Assembly: GCA_030062745.1 (NCBI GenBank)
Contig: CP099848.1
Span: forward strand, 20,881,081 to 20,945,080
Length of the DNA stretch: 64,000 nucleotides
Origin: Capitulum mitella
Taxonomy: Eukaryota > Arthropoda > Thecostraca > Pollicipedomorpha > Pollicipedidae
Direction: 5' to 3'
The notes below the pieces were generated by a model. The model saw only the letters and a list, made by a program, of their open reading frames with translations, did not search any database and was not told the origin of the DNA. The number at the start of each line of letters is the position of its first letter. The stretch's first letter is position 1. A program made the translations under genes and the position numbers. Positions 13,101 through 25,100 of the stretch are shown piece after piece.

Positions 13101-16100
13101 CGCAAAAATAAACTTAAACAAACGCAAATTTGCATCCGTTTCGGGGAAATAAAACAAACAGAAAATAAAAACTGCCACCACTTACCAGCACTTCGAAAAC
13201 GAGTCCCGAATGCTCTGTGGAGCTGCCATCTTCCGTGGAGAACATGGCGAACAGCGAGTCCAGTACGTCCTGCAGGAACTTCATGATCTCCTCGCCCTTC
13301 AGCTTCATGATTCGCGTCAGCGTGTCCACGATGTTGTCCGGGTTTTGTTTCCATTTCAACAATGACAGTAGATCCGCTGAAAACGCGGATTTTCTTCTTT
13401 AAGAAATGTTGCTGTCAAAAGTACATCGATCACCTAAAACTGATTCGGTATGTTACATATACTGTGCAATATGCGATGGATCTGGGCACGGTACATTTGT
13501 AAGGAATTCATGCATGCAGACCAAAGTACCATTAGAAATAACACTGTTTGTGAATAGAATCAGTGTTTGTCAAAATTGATGGTATGCTATAGAAACCAGA
13601 CACCTAAGCAAGAGTGACAAGAACACTGAACAACACGACATGTTTGGCGCCAACAAAAACGACGATAGCACTGTCATTCTTTTTTAACCCTGTTCCCGGC
13701 AGGTGGAGAAGGCTAAATCCGCCCCCCCCCTCGGGCTTTTTGCTTACCAATCCCAGGGTTTTTGACGCAGCTTCGCGAAACTTAGTGACTGTTTCCTAGT
13801 CATCCTTTCTACGTATCGTACCAAAATTTAGCAATTATATTTTGCTCAGGGGCAGAGCCAGGCAAAGGTTTTGGGAGGCACCCTCAGGCCATTTTTGTTG
13901 TGGGTAAAAGGAAAATGTCTGTCAAAAATTGTTTTTTTAAGATAGATCTTAAAACTTTACATGGATAAATAGGTAAATAGTTGGGCAATATACAATTGCA
14001 GTTTCATTCATCTAAAGTCAATTTACAAGGTCAGGTCAAGGTCAAAAGTCAAAATTGGTTTTATAGTAATAATTTTGGCACTGCTTTTTCAAATGCCAAA
14101 CCCGGAACATATATGACGTAGAAGGATGCCCTCTACTTGCGTAGCAAATTTCAGTCGATATCAGGTCGGGCCACGGAGCTATGATTTCAAATGGCAGTAC
14201 GCGCACCCTATATCACAGAAGCCGTAAAATGGAATTTAAGAAACAGAGTGAATTCAAATGATTGAAAACGTTTCCAAAAGAATGCGAAATGCACACAAGA
14301 TCATTCCAAGTGACTCTAAGGTCACTGGAGTTCATTTAAGGCCAAAGATCGTAAACTGATCTGAAGAGCATGTGACCATGACAGGTCTCGTTTTCTCATG
14401 TCCCTGGCGCCGCCTATGTTAACATTGTACAAACACTGTAATACGATTTGTACTTATTCAGCATGACATGACTAGCATTAGCCAAAACAGTGTTTTAACT
14501 TTTTTGTTAATTCAGAGTTCGGAAAACCAATTCTCCTATTTTTGAGACCCTGTGAACGCTTACGAAATTCTCCCAAAAATTTTAAATGTATGGGCCCATG
14601 GTAAAAGTCACCATTCATGATCTCTCGATCCATGCCAACTTTATGAAAAGGTCCATAAACAAGAGAGTTATAACAAACCCAAAAATACCTCCCATTTTGT
14701 ATTTTTTTCCCCCTATATCCACCACACAGAAAACTTTTGAAACATAAAAATGTAGTGTACGTCATCGCAAATCGATTGCCGTTTGTTGCGATGAAATCGG
14801 ACACGATCTGATCTGATCTGAGATCAGATCTGAGATCTGATATCAGATCTGACCTCATCTGATCTGATGGAGATCTGATCAGATGGGCGATATCTGAGAT
14901 CTGATTTGATCTGAGGAGGGCGGAATCGGCCCCCCCCCCCGGTAATCGGCCATACCGTCTAGCCCTTCGGGAAAAGGGTCAGGGATTTTCAACGGCCTGA
15001 TCGTCAGCATAGAACAACACCCTCCTCACTTCTCTCATTACAACAGCGCCTCGTTCTTCGGGGTGGTATCGCACCTCCAATCAGTTCTCACTGTTCCAGG
15101 TATGTTTGGCGGGCCAGCTGTCATCGCTTTGGCGAGTTTGGTGAGGCTAGTTCTCACCGTTTAAGGTGAGTCTGGTATGGCCATTTCTCACCGTTCTGGG
15201 TGAGTCTGGTGAGGCCGGTTCTCGCCTTCTTGGTGAGTTTGAAGGGGGAGAGTCCTCACCGTTCCCGGCTCGTTTGTTGGGGCAAGTTCTCACCGTTCTG
15301 GGTGAGTTTGGTGGAGCAGAGCAGGGTGTGAACCCAGACGGCCTCCCTGCCGGACCTGCTGAAGTGGTGGTTGCCTCCGGCCGACTCCGGCAGTTTGGCG
15401 GTGTGCCACGGCAGCGCCAGGTACGAGGCAGGGTTCTGGAACAGGCGGCACTGGTCACCGAGCTTCACGTCAGCGGCACAGAGTATTCACCGTGGCGCCA
15501 GCGCGGCTCTCAACCTATGTACACATATATACATGGTCCCCGATTTCTACACATTTTTGATGAACACTGTTTAATATTTCGCTCAACATATGAGGCGAAT
15601 CGTCCTGGTATAAATAAGAGTTTCAACACAGACTATACGTCATTCGGCTCACTTCTGGGCAACCGCAAGTGCGATAAAAACTCCGAGGAGGAAAGGATCA
15701 CGACTGCTGCAGGGAAAGGTCATGATTTAAACACGATCGCTCTGTTGGGGTTCACACAGAGGTTCACATAACCTTCTGCCACCGCTTATCTCCACCGATC
15801 AACCATTCCATCATCACCGGCAAAACGTTATTCAAAGAATCGCAGCCTTTATGCCACCATCTTGTGCATCAAATTTCGCAGAAAACGTCAATCCCATCTA
15901 CCCTTGTTCATGTATTACGAGATGCATTTCTTCTCATCTTGGACTGTTTGATTTGTTAACTCATCTGGTTATATGAAGTTATGCAGGACATCTTCCTTCA
16001 TTCCATTACCTTCAGTCTACACTGAAACGAAATTACGTATCTGTCCCTCACAAACACTGCACCGACCGCGGGCGCTAATCGTGCTGGACTTTGCAGCCCA

Positions 16101-19100
16101 TCAACCTCGCGGTCACACGCAGTGGCGACATCGTCACAGCGCTGGCAGCAGCATTCGATCCGAACTAGGCGGCCCGTTCCCCCCTGTCCGTGTCCAGACA
16201 GCAGTCGCGGACCCGACCCTGGCGGCCTGTTCCTGCTTGTCCGGGCCCCTGCTCGTGCTCAGACAGCAGACGCGGACCCGACCCAGGTGACCCGCTCCTC
16301 CCCGGGGTCGTTGGTATTCAGGAGACTGACGGCAACGTCTCCAGCCGACGACCGGCGCGACGCGCGGGCTGAATAGCCGGACACACGGGCGGGGAGGAGG
16401 CGGGGAGGACCGCACGACCGACCGTCCGCTGCAGTCGACAGCTGTCGCACGGCGACGGGCGAGCATCCCGCCGAACACTGACCGCTCCGTGTGGCGGCGG
16501 GCCGGGAATTGTGGTGACACCCCAAACGTTACAGCCGATCCCGTGACACTCAGCCGTGAGTCTGTTGCAAGTACAATAGCAAGGCCGGTCAGGAGCTTGG
16601 CGTAGTGTACTCGCAGTACCTCGACGATTTCAAAGCTTTCACTTATCATGCACGCCAGGTATCAGACGAAAACATGGATAACAGATAACCATAACGCGCA
16701 AGCGTCTGGTTGTAAAATTCACTTCCAGACAGGATGAGAGTTGCACAACAACGAAAACATCGATCTCCGGCAAGGAAAGTTTTTTTTCTTTTTGTTTAGA
16801 ACCCCGCTCAATGCAAGCTAGCGAAATGGCCGCAGTACCCGAAGCGCTGTATAAAACCCAATCATGATCACTCAAAGCTATCTATGGCTCCGTGATGACG
16901 TGTCCAAAATGTCAACACTACAAACTGCAGTTCCAAGGCCTGTGGCACGTACCAGCAGTTTGTTCCTGTCCTCGCACTTGTAGACGCAGAGTTCCCGGGG
17001 TCCGTCTCCGATGGTGGCGCCCTCTGCATCCATCAGACACGCGAACGAGAAGGCGAACAGCTTGGTCTCGGCCCGGTCCTTGGCTGGAACACCGGACAGC
17101 GGTAACAGCCAGGTGCAGTCGGTCGGCAGGGCGTGGCGGCGCTGGAAGCCGATCACTCAGGCGGTGTTTAGACGGCCTGGACGTGGTCGGTCACCGCTAA
17201 GCTGGTGCCAGACAGTGTCTGCCGAGACAGGGCGCGTCAGGTCGACCTGATCCGACCGGTCGGATATCCCACGACGGTATGAAAACACGCCGGCTTTCCT
17301 GATGTTGACCACAGGTCTTCAAAAAGACGGGAAAATAGCATAGCTGGGACGGTGCAGAGTAAAGTAGCCCGCGGTAGCATCCAGACGGCACACTGGCAAC
17401 TCTTGCAAAACGCTCTGATGCGGCTCCAGCTATCTCGCGCCCCAGCTTATCCATCCTTTGAACACGCCCTGACTCAACACGCCGCTTGCAGAGGCACAGG
17501 CTCGTCGGGGTGACGACAGGCCAAGACGAATCCCGCGACGACGGACAGCCGTCGGCGCGCGCCGGACCGACAAGGCGGCGATGACGCAACGGCGGCATTT
17601 CCAGCGCAGGTGACGCCGATAAACAAACGTTGCGACAGGCGGGTCAGATAGCGGCGGGAGGCGGCGAGTGCACGTGTCGGTGCCGGCTGCCAGGGAGGGC
17701 AGAGTGACGGCTCATAGTGCAGACAGAGACCAGTTCTGGACGGTGATAACGGGTAAGCCAAGCCGGGATCCGAGCAGGACAAGGGCGGGGTGGGCCGTCC
17801 TGATTCGCTGGCAAATTGGATATGACGTCACGGGCGGAGAGCATTCTGTCCGACCGTATATGATGCAGATGATGTTCACTGAAATTTCCGCAGTCCTTCT
17901 GAGAAACTGCCAACAGCACAAATGCTTGCGGTCTCCGCAACAAATTTCACGCATAGTCGACGTCTTCGCGCTGTCATTGGCGCAGCTATTAATTCACTGA
18001 CAATAACAAACCGTCGTCAGCACCGCCCGGTGCAGAGTGAGTGAAGATTACGTGGTACTTTCATGCGGGTCTTCACATCTGGCGCCACGGACTGAAGAAC
18101 GGGCGTTTTATCAGACAGCAAACTGCCGATGATGTCTTCTGGCATCTGCGTAGTTGTCTAGTGTGACGAGATATGTGGGAAAAATTTGGCCGAATGGTCA
18201 CATGCACTCCTGTCACGCGTTTCACAAATCCGCTATGCCCATATATCCTAAGCATTGCAGTTCGTGCAACCGTACAGCACGTCAGCGCTGCATTGCCCAT
18301 CATACAACAGTCATTTTCTAAATGCTGAGTTGCACAAATTAATGCCTTGCCTCATACGACACACAGGCCTGTTATCAAACTTCGGAGCTCGCTCATCGGA
18401 CAGCTATACTTGTAGCATCTCTGGTGCGCAAGCCCCAAATGAATAAGTTCGGCTATCTACGTCCCATACTACTCCTCATGGTGTGACTACCTGTCACATG
18501 TGGTTGCATGGACGTGATTTTACTGGCTATGTTTTGGCAAATGACGGCCATTGCTTACGAACAACATTTGGTTTCCTAAGCAAATACGAAAATGTAAAAC
18601 AGCACAATGAAGCTGAATGGAGATGCGAGGCGTAAACAAATTGATCTTGCGTTAGAGGGGAGTAATATTACATTGGCTCGCACGTTTCATGGTGGATAGG
18701 ACATGCTTTGTGTGCTTTTGCAATTGCACGTGCTTGAACAGCATGTACCTGTAATGTCCTTGCTGTTCGTAAAAAGAACAGCTCGTCGAAGAGGTCTGTA
18801 ATCGATGCTGGGATACGTGCGTAAAAATGCAGTGTCTTGATGAGCTTGCTTTTGTGCGCAAACGTATGCCATTTTCTAGGCTTTAATCCCCAGATGAGAT
18901 GTTGGCTCTGACCCTCTGGCACCATGGAACAATACTGCTTTCCGTTGTCGTGCAAAACCGCGAAGAAATCAACTAAAGCGTATTCTTGCAATAGATCAAA
19001 ATGCAAAATAGTTGCCGGGTTAAACGCACTGATGTCACCCTATTACATGCCTTCACTGAGTTTGCCAGTCTCAATATTCACGATACCGTCGTCTGAAAGT

Positions 19101-22100
19101 GCACCCTGACGTGGCTGTGTTTCCTGTTTGTTGCAGCGGATTTATTCCGCGTCTGCTGCTATAACTCGGCTGGGCGCGGTGCGTGGTCGGGGTGCGGCGG
19201 CGGCTGGCTCCTGGTTTGTGGGAGGCTGCGCCGCCAGGGGCACACCTCGGCACGCCCCTGTCGGCCGCCGCTCAGCTGCAGACACCGGCAGGCGGGCACC
19301 GGAGACGGCAGTGGGCAGCACAAAGAGGGGAGAGACAAGAGACGCAAGACTATAAACATTCAGAGACGAGAGACGCTAACCACGAGAAGCATCAAGAGGC
19401 GAGAGACAATAAAAGACGAGACACGAGAGGCATGAAGAACTAGGGGGCGACAAAAAGAAGAAAAGGGACGAGAGACACTAAAAAAGACAAGAGACACCAC
19501 ACACAGGGAAAAGAGAGACAGAACACTCCCATTACCTCATCGTTCCAGGCGCCTCCTCCCCGCCCTCCCTCCCGTCCAGTGCCGGGCCGTACTCACTGCT
19601 GGAACAGTCGCTGACCTCCAGCCGGAGCTGGGCCGAGCTGAACGACTCGACCGGGCCGTACTCACTGCTGGAACAGTGGCTGAACTCCAGCCGGAGGTGG
19701 GCCGAGCTGAACAACTCGATCGGGACCGCCAGTCGGATGGTCTCGTTCCAGCGCGGCGAGTTGTTGTGGTAGAGGATGCTGGAGCGGTAGCTGCGGCTGC
19801 CTGGCTGACCGCTGGCCGACACGATGCAGTCCTGGATGAAGAGGAGTATCAGCGTCAGCCCCTGATATACGACGGGATGATGCTCATGGCTTTCGTTGAG
19901 TATGTGGTGATACCGTAAGAGGACATGTCTGTAAAGAGACGGAGCCCAGCCAGCTAGACGGCCTTTCGTCGTTGTTTCTACCCTTCTCCGCCTGCAAAAA
20001 GCCGGCATGACAAAAATTTACGGTCCTATCATGTCATACGATTGGATTGCGCTCGTCGATTACGCTCATCACATCATCTCACAGATGATTCTCTTTCCAC
20101 AACGACATGGTCAGGATTTTGGGAAGATTTGCCTAGTGAACGAGAGTTAGAGTTATTGAATTATTTACGTGCCCAACTTATGTACTGCAAGGACGCGTCT
20201 AGATTATACAGAAACACAAAGCAACTGGTCACGGCACAGGACATACCTGAACATTCTGGCATAAACATATGACGAGTCAGACATACTTCACTTTCCACTT
20301 CATAAATCATCCCGCTATCAGCGACCATCGCTGACTCGTTTCGGTGCGTTCCAATGTGCTGACAGCAGGTTCCTGCCTGCTGGAGAAGCCCACCGTCCCC
20401 CTTTCCAGCCCGGCTACGCCAGGCGTCGGGCCCACCTCTGCCGCCTCACCTCCAGCACGCGGCCGTCGTTCCTGACGACCGTCACGCAGACTTCGATGTT
20501 CTTGCCGGTCGACTTTCCCCCGCGCTCAAACTCGCCCCGTTCCAGCGTCAGGTACAGGTCGTTCCTGGGGCGGTGACGCCACGTGTTATCGGGCCGCCTC
20601 GGGACGGCTCGGAACGGCCTCGAAACGCCGGATCGGGCGGGGGGGGGGGCGTCGCGTTGCGGTGCCGACAGTCGACGTCGCCCCCGCGGCTGCGGCCGCT
20701 GGCACCCGTCCCAGTTCTCAGGGAGACGGAGGTCGAGCCACGGAGATGATTTCGTCTGCGGAGAGCCGCGCGGCGGCAGTTCTGGTGCCCAGATTCCGAG
20801 CCGATAGCGGCGCGACGGCGCGCCGCTCCGCGCCGCTCAAACGCGGCGCGGCCGCCGGCGCCCCGCCGGAAATGCCTTCAGCGTCGCCAAAGTCGTGGTC
20901 GGCCGGCGCGCCGAGCGCACGGACGCGGCGCCGGAGATGCCTGCAGCGTCGCCGGCGCGGTGAGGGAAGGAGGGGCGTCGGAGGGCTCGGCCGGTCGGCT
21001 GCGGTCCCGCGGCAGGATTAGAGGCAGGCGGGCGGGCCGGGGACCGGCTCCCCTGAGGCCGGCATCACGCGAGGCTGCGCCGGCGGCCGGCGGCGGACAG
21101 CCTTATTCGGACAGGCGTACGGTCGGCTGCACATCCTGACGAGACGCGGCGGCACCCGCGGCACGCGGTTCGCTCCGTCTTTCCGTCGCGTCCGGCTGGT
21201 CATATTCGGTCCGGCTGATTACAGTGGATCGCGAGGAAAACGGAAGGCTGTCACGGATTCAAAGTGAAATCACTGGTGTCGGTCTGCGTCATTGCGGTAG
21301 CTGGTTTGACCATGACTCGTTCTCCAAAAACGTGAAGGCTTGGAGGGTGCAAAGGGGTAGGTCGGTAAAGCAAAAACTGTTACATCGGCACTAAAGTAAA
21401 TGAATCCGACCACTGCAGTCCTAGAAGCGCCATCGAAATCACTTGCTAGCAAGGCCAATACGTTCTGCAGATAAGATTCCGAACAATTATTTTCGAACGG
21501 TCTTAAAAATGTAAAAGTTTTACCCAGGTCAGCGCAGGTTGTGAGGAGGCGGCGCGACGCACGACGACGGCTTTCCAAGTCAGAAATGCACATGCTATTT
21601 CGAAGCGTCTGAATGCTGTGAGGCGGTTCAGATTCGAACCGGGACCCCAAGGCCCAACGCCGCATGTGTAAAACCCCTTCGTCACCTCGTCCCTGGTGTC
21701 CGCGATCCGTCACCACAGCGCATCCCTGCCGTGGGTACGGAGAACGGACGGCAGGACGGCCGACACTGTGACATCGCTCACGGCCGGCGCACAGCAGCAC
21801 CACCGACCTGACGTCGCCCGGCATGATGACGTCAGGAAAGCCGAGTTTCCTGGTGATGGCCGCGTGGTTCAGCAGAAGCGGGTGGTCGCGGACCACCTGC
21901 GCCTGGCTGCCCTGAAGCAGGCGCAGCGACAGCAGCACTCCTGGCGGTGAAAACCGAAACCAAGCTGGAAAATTTGACGGGAGAACGGAGGAACAAAGCC
22001 GAAGCAGGATGTGAAGTGAATGGAGTCCTCTTATATCAATGCAAGCATCACACAACACAAAATATTCTTCCATTAACCACATTTAATACTTCCAAAGTGC

Positions 22101-25100
22101 TTAAGTGCTTTTGAAGCATGCGCAAATAGTACATTGTGAGCGGTTTGATGCAGCAGAGGGTCCAGTGAGATATTTCTCCCAGTCTTACAAACGTTATTTA
22201 GCCTTCCCATTCTAACGCCTACACAATGGTTGCATGGAACAAGGCCGTAATCGGGGAGAGGGAGACGCCAAAACAGGCACTTTTGTTCACGGCTGAATGC
22301 TCCTGCAACCTAATCCATCTGTACATAATCGCATACACAATCTTCCAGCTCCAAACCAGTCACTGCAAATCAGCTCCGAGGCGGGCATTTGCCACAACCA
22401 GTTCTAGAGAGGCAAGGCCAACGAAATGAGCATGAAAGGGACAGGCCAAACGGCGCATCAATGGGATTCCCGCCAAGGTTTCGCCGAATTACATTATGGT
22501 TCCCTCACGGCGAGCTCATTCGACTTTAACATCGTTCGCTACAGCTACCTTATACGGCACAGTAGCTACCTCCTCGCTCATTGTGGGTTCTCGTTCGTTC
22601 ATTGCAGTTCTTCTACCGCGCACTGTGACTAGCAGATCACCCTACATGGGTCCTCAAGCGCTCACTGTAGCCACTGTATAGCTCAAGGCGGCCGTTCGTC
22701 CTTCCACCATAGCTACTTTGCCGTCCACCTCGGTCACCATCGCTCACGGACGCACAGTAACGTTTACCGCAGTCACCGTATCGAGACTGTTACTGCACCG
22801 CTCACCGCAGTCATCCCGTCCTTCGTCGCCGCAGCCCGCCTCTCACCGTAGCCGTTCTGTCCGGAGAGCAGGCCACACCTGCTGGCCTGCCGAATGATCA
22901 GCTCGTGCAGCTGGAAGAAGTCGCGCTCCTCCGTCTGATGCAGGCGCACCGAGAGCTCGCGCTCGCTGGCCTCCAGCGGCCGGCTGGCCAGCACGTCCGA
23001 CACGTTCACGACGGCCGCGCCCAGCGGGCGCCGGAATCGCTGCGAGGCGGACCGCTTGGACGACTCGGAGGGCAGCATGCGGCCCAGCCGCAGCGCCTGC
23101 ACCACCAGGTACAGCTGCGGCGCCAGCTCGATGTTGCCCAGGTCCTGGCGGGAGGCGCCGTGGCGGTCACGCGACTGGGAATGGGCCGCCGAGAGCGTGG
23201 TGTCTGGGACCAGGATGGGCCGGTTTAATGCCGGGGGTGGTCGTCGGAGGACGGGAATAAAAGAAGAGTTCGGCCGGAGACGACGACATGATGCCGGCAA
23301 TGATATCTTGTGGGTTTTAATGTTGCGCGCAGTTCGAGGTTTAAACCTAGTACTGAATTTCCCACTGGACCCCGCAATGAATTACAATGTGGGGTGCAGC
23401 TGTTTTGATTGTTTTCAATCAAATGGCCAACAACAAGGTAAACGGACAAAGACCATTTCCTCGTGCGAACGTGACCAGGACCCGGCGCGAGTTTTGCGAT
23501 CGCCGTGTCACTGACGCACGTGCACAGAGACTGCAACGGGACTCCCGAGATATGTATCCAGCCTAATGGTCAACCCGTGCCACCGTTTCTTCAACGGATC
23601 GACGTACCGCATACAAAGTGACCACATTCCGGACCGGTGCCGGAAAACTCGTGTCGCACACACCACCGTGACGCTGCGGGACGGTGAATCACAGCAGCCC
23701 GAGCGGTGACAGGTCCCCAGACACGGTATAAATCACTCGCCTACTTCTGGGCACTCGGGCCGGCGCCTGATGCCTGGGATAATGGGGACTCTGCGGCAGG
23801 CGTCTGGCTTAACCCCGCGCCTGGCAGGCGGAATAGGGGCGGTTCGTGAGGTGCGCATGACGGCATCCTGCTGCAGTTCGACCAGACTGGCACGGGCTAA
23901 TGCTAACGGCGAGGATTGGCCGGTGTTGCATGGACAGACCATGGGAAAGGTATCGATGATGGTGCCACATGTGGCCCTTAAATATCGTGCTTGACTTTCG
24001 CTAACAGACTTGCGCCAATCCTTAAAATAGTTTGCCCTTAAGTCCGTAAGTTCGTGCAAGACTTCTGTCCATACGTGAAATCTGCAATTCATTTGTACTT
24101 CTGGGACATGCTCTTCTTACCGTAAACACTGCTGACGAGTTGTTGGGTGGCTTGTTGAAGAAGTTCGATGAACTGTCCCGTGGGACATGGACTAGAAACC
24201 TCTCGCTGTTAGGAAGCAGACGAACGTGTTAGAAACGAAGTCAGGCTTGCAAAGGACGTAATAATGGCTGCAAAATATATAGTTATCGCTGGCCCACAAA
24301 CGGGGATGGTCAGTCTTTACTATGTCTTCTTCTGACAGAGAACGCGGGCTTGCTACCTTTCTGCCATTCACTACGTGCAGTAGTCTTATACAGACATAGA
24401 TAGCGGACTTGTTAACTTTATCCATCAGCGCAATCGGAATTCAAAGCACAATGACACCCTGACAGTCAGATAGTCGCCGATAAGCATAACGAACGGTTCA
24501 ACACGAAACTTTCGTCTTTGAGTAACCACGAATCCGGTGTTGACATCTGACGGCAAACAACACGGCAGATCACCTTCCTAAGCGTGCGGCTACCGATCAC
24601 TAGCCTTGTACTTGAAGCTTTTGAAATACCGAGGGACTGCCTGTGATAAACACTTAGATACACCAATGGTGCAGTCCCCCGGCTGGGCGCTTGAGACAGT
24701 ATCTTAATTGTTATGATTCCCCCTAACATTGTACTAAACGGACAGCATTACCGCCAAGTCATAGACAGTTCTATAATAGTTTTTCAGACAAAAGGACTAC
24801 GCATTCCCCGCATAATTTGTAAGGCTCCTTAAAAACCCAATAAATGCAAATGATCAACTAGCAAAAACATGAAAGCCTCCGTAAACAATGCAGACAGCTA
24901 CAGACCAGAACTTAATTACTTAAGCACCATGATAAATTACGTCTACATACAAGGAGAAAAAAGACAATACTGCTGAACCAATTAGCTACACAAGACAACG
25001 TATGCCGTCAGGCTGTGATGCGGTGAGGTTATGCGGGCTGCCTTGCATTCAAGTTATCCCATGAAAAGGAAGGATGCTATAAATTACCTCACAAACTTGC

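Larger units (their letters stand above)
11651..13185. other. Introns between Dock exons Q and N
   Basis: Three gaps of 370-410 bases around exons P and O. Apart from an A run at 12,989-13,000, nothing stands out. Confidence 0.6.
17084..19596. other. Dock intron K-L, 2.5 kb
   Basis: Contains a 112-codon minus-strand open frame (18,668-19,006) of unknown origin, a GC-rich part at 17,460-17,600 and a purine-rich tract of gagac-type repeats at 19,320-19,510. No block matches Dock. Confidence 0.6.
19832..21807. other. Dock introns around exon J
   Basis: Two introns of 0.6 and 1.2 kb. The longer holds a very GC-rich CpG island-like part at 20,580-21,180 with a ten-base G run, and a SINE-like head near 21,620-21,700. 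Confidence 0.6.

Noticed and set aside
21620-21700. tRNA gene
   Set aside because: Box A and box B-like words are present, but acceptor and anticodon stems do not pair; a SINE head fits better.
21782-21807. Alternative GTGAGC donor that would extend Dock exon I
   Set aside because: It adds residues that break the MPGDVRND match with exon J; the GTCGGT donor fits phase and homology.
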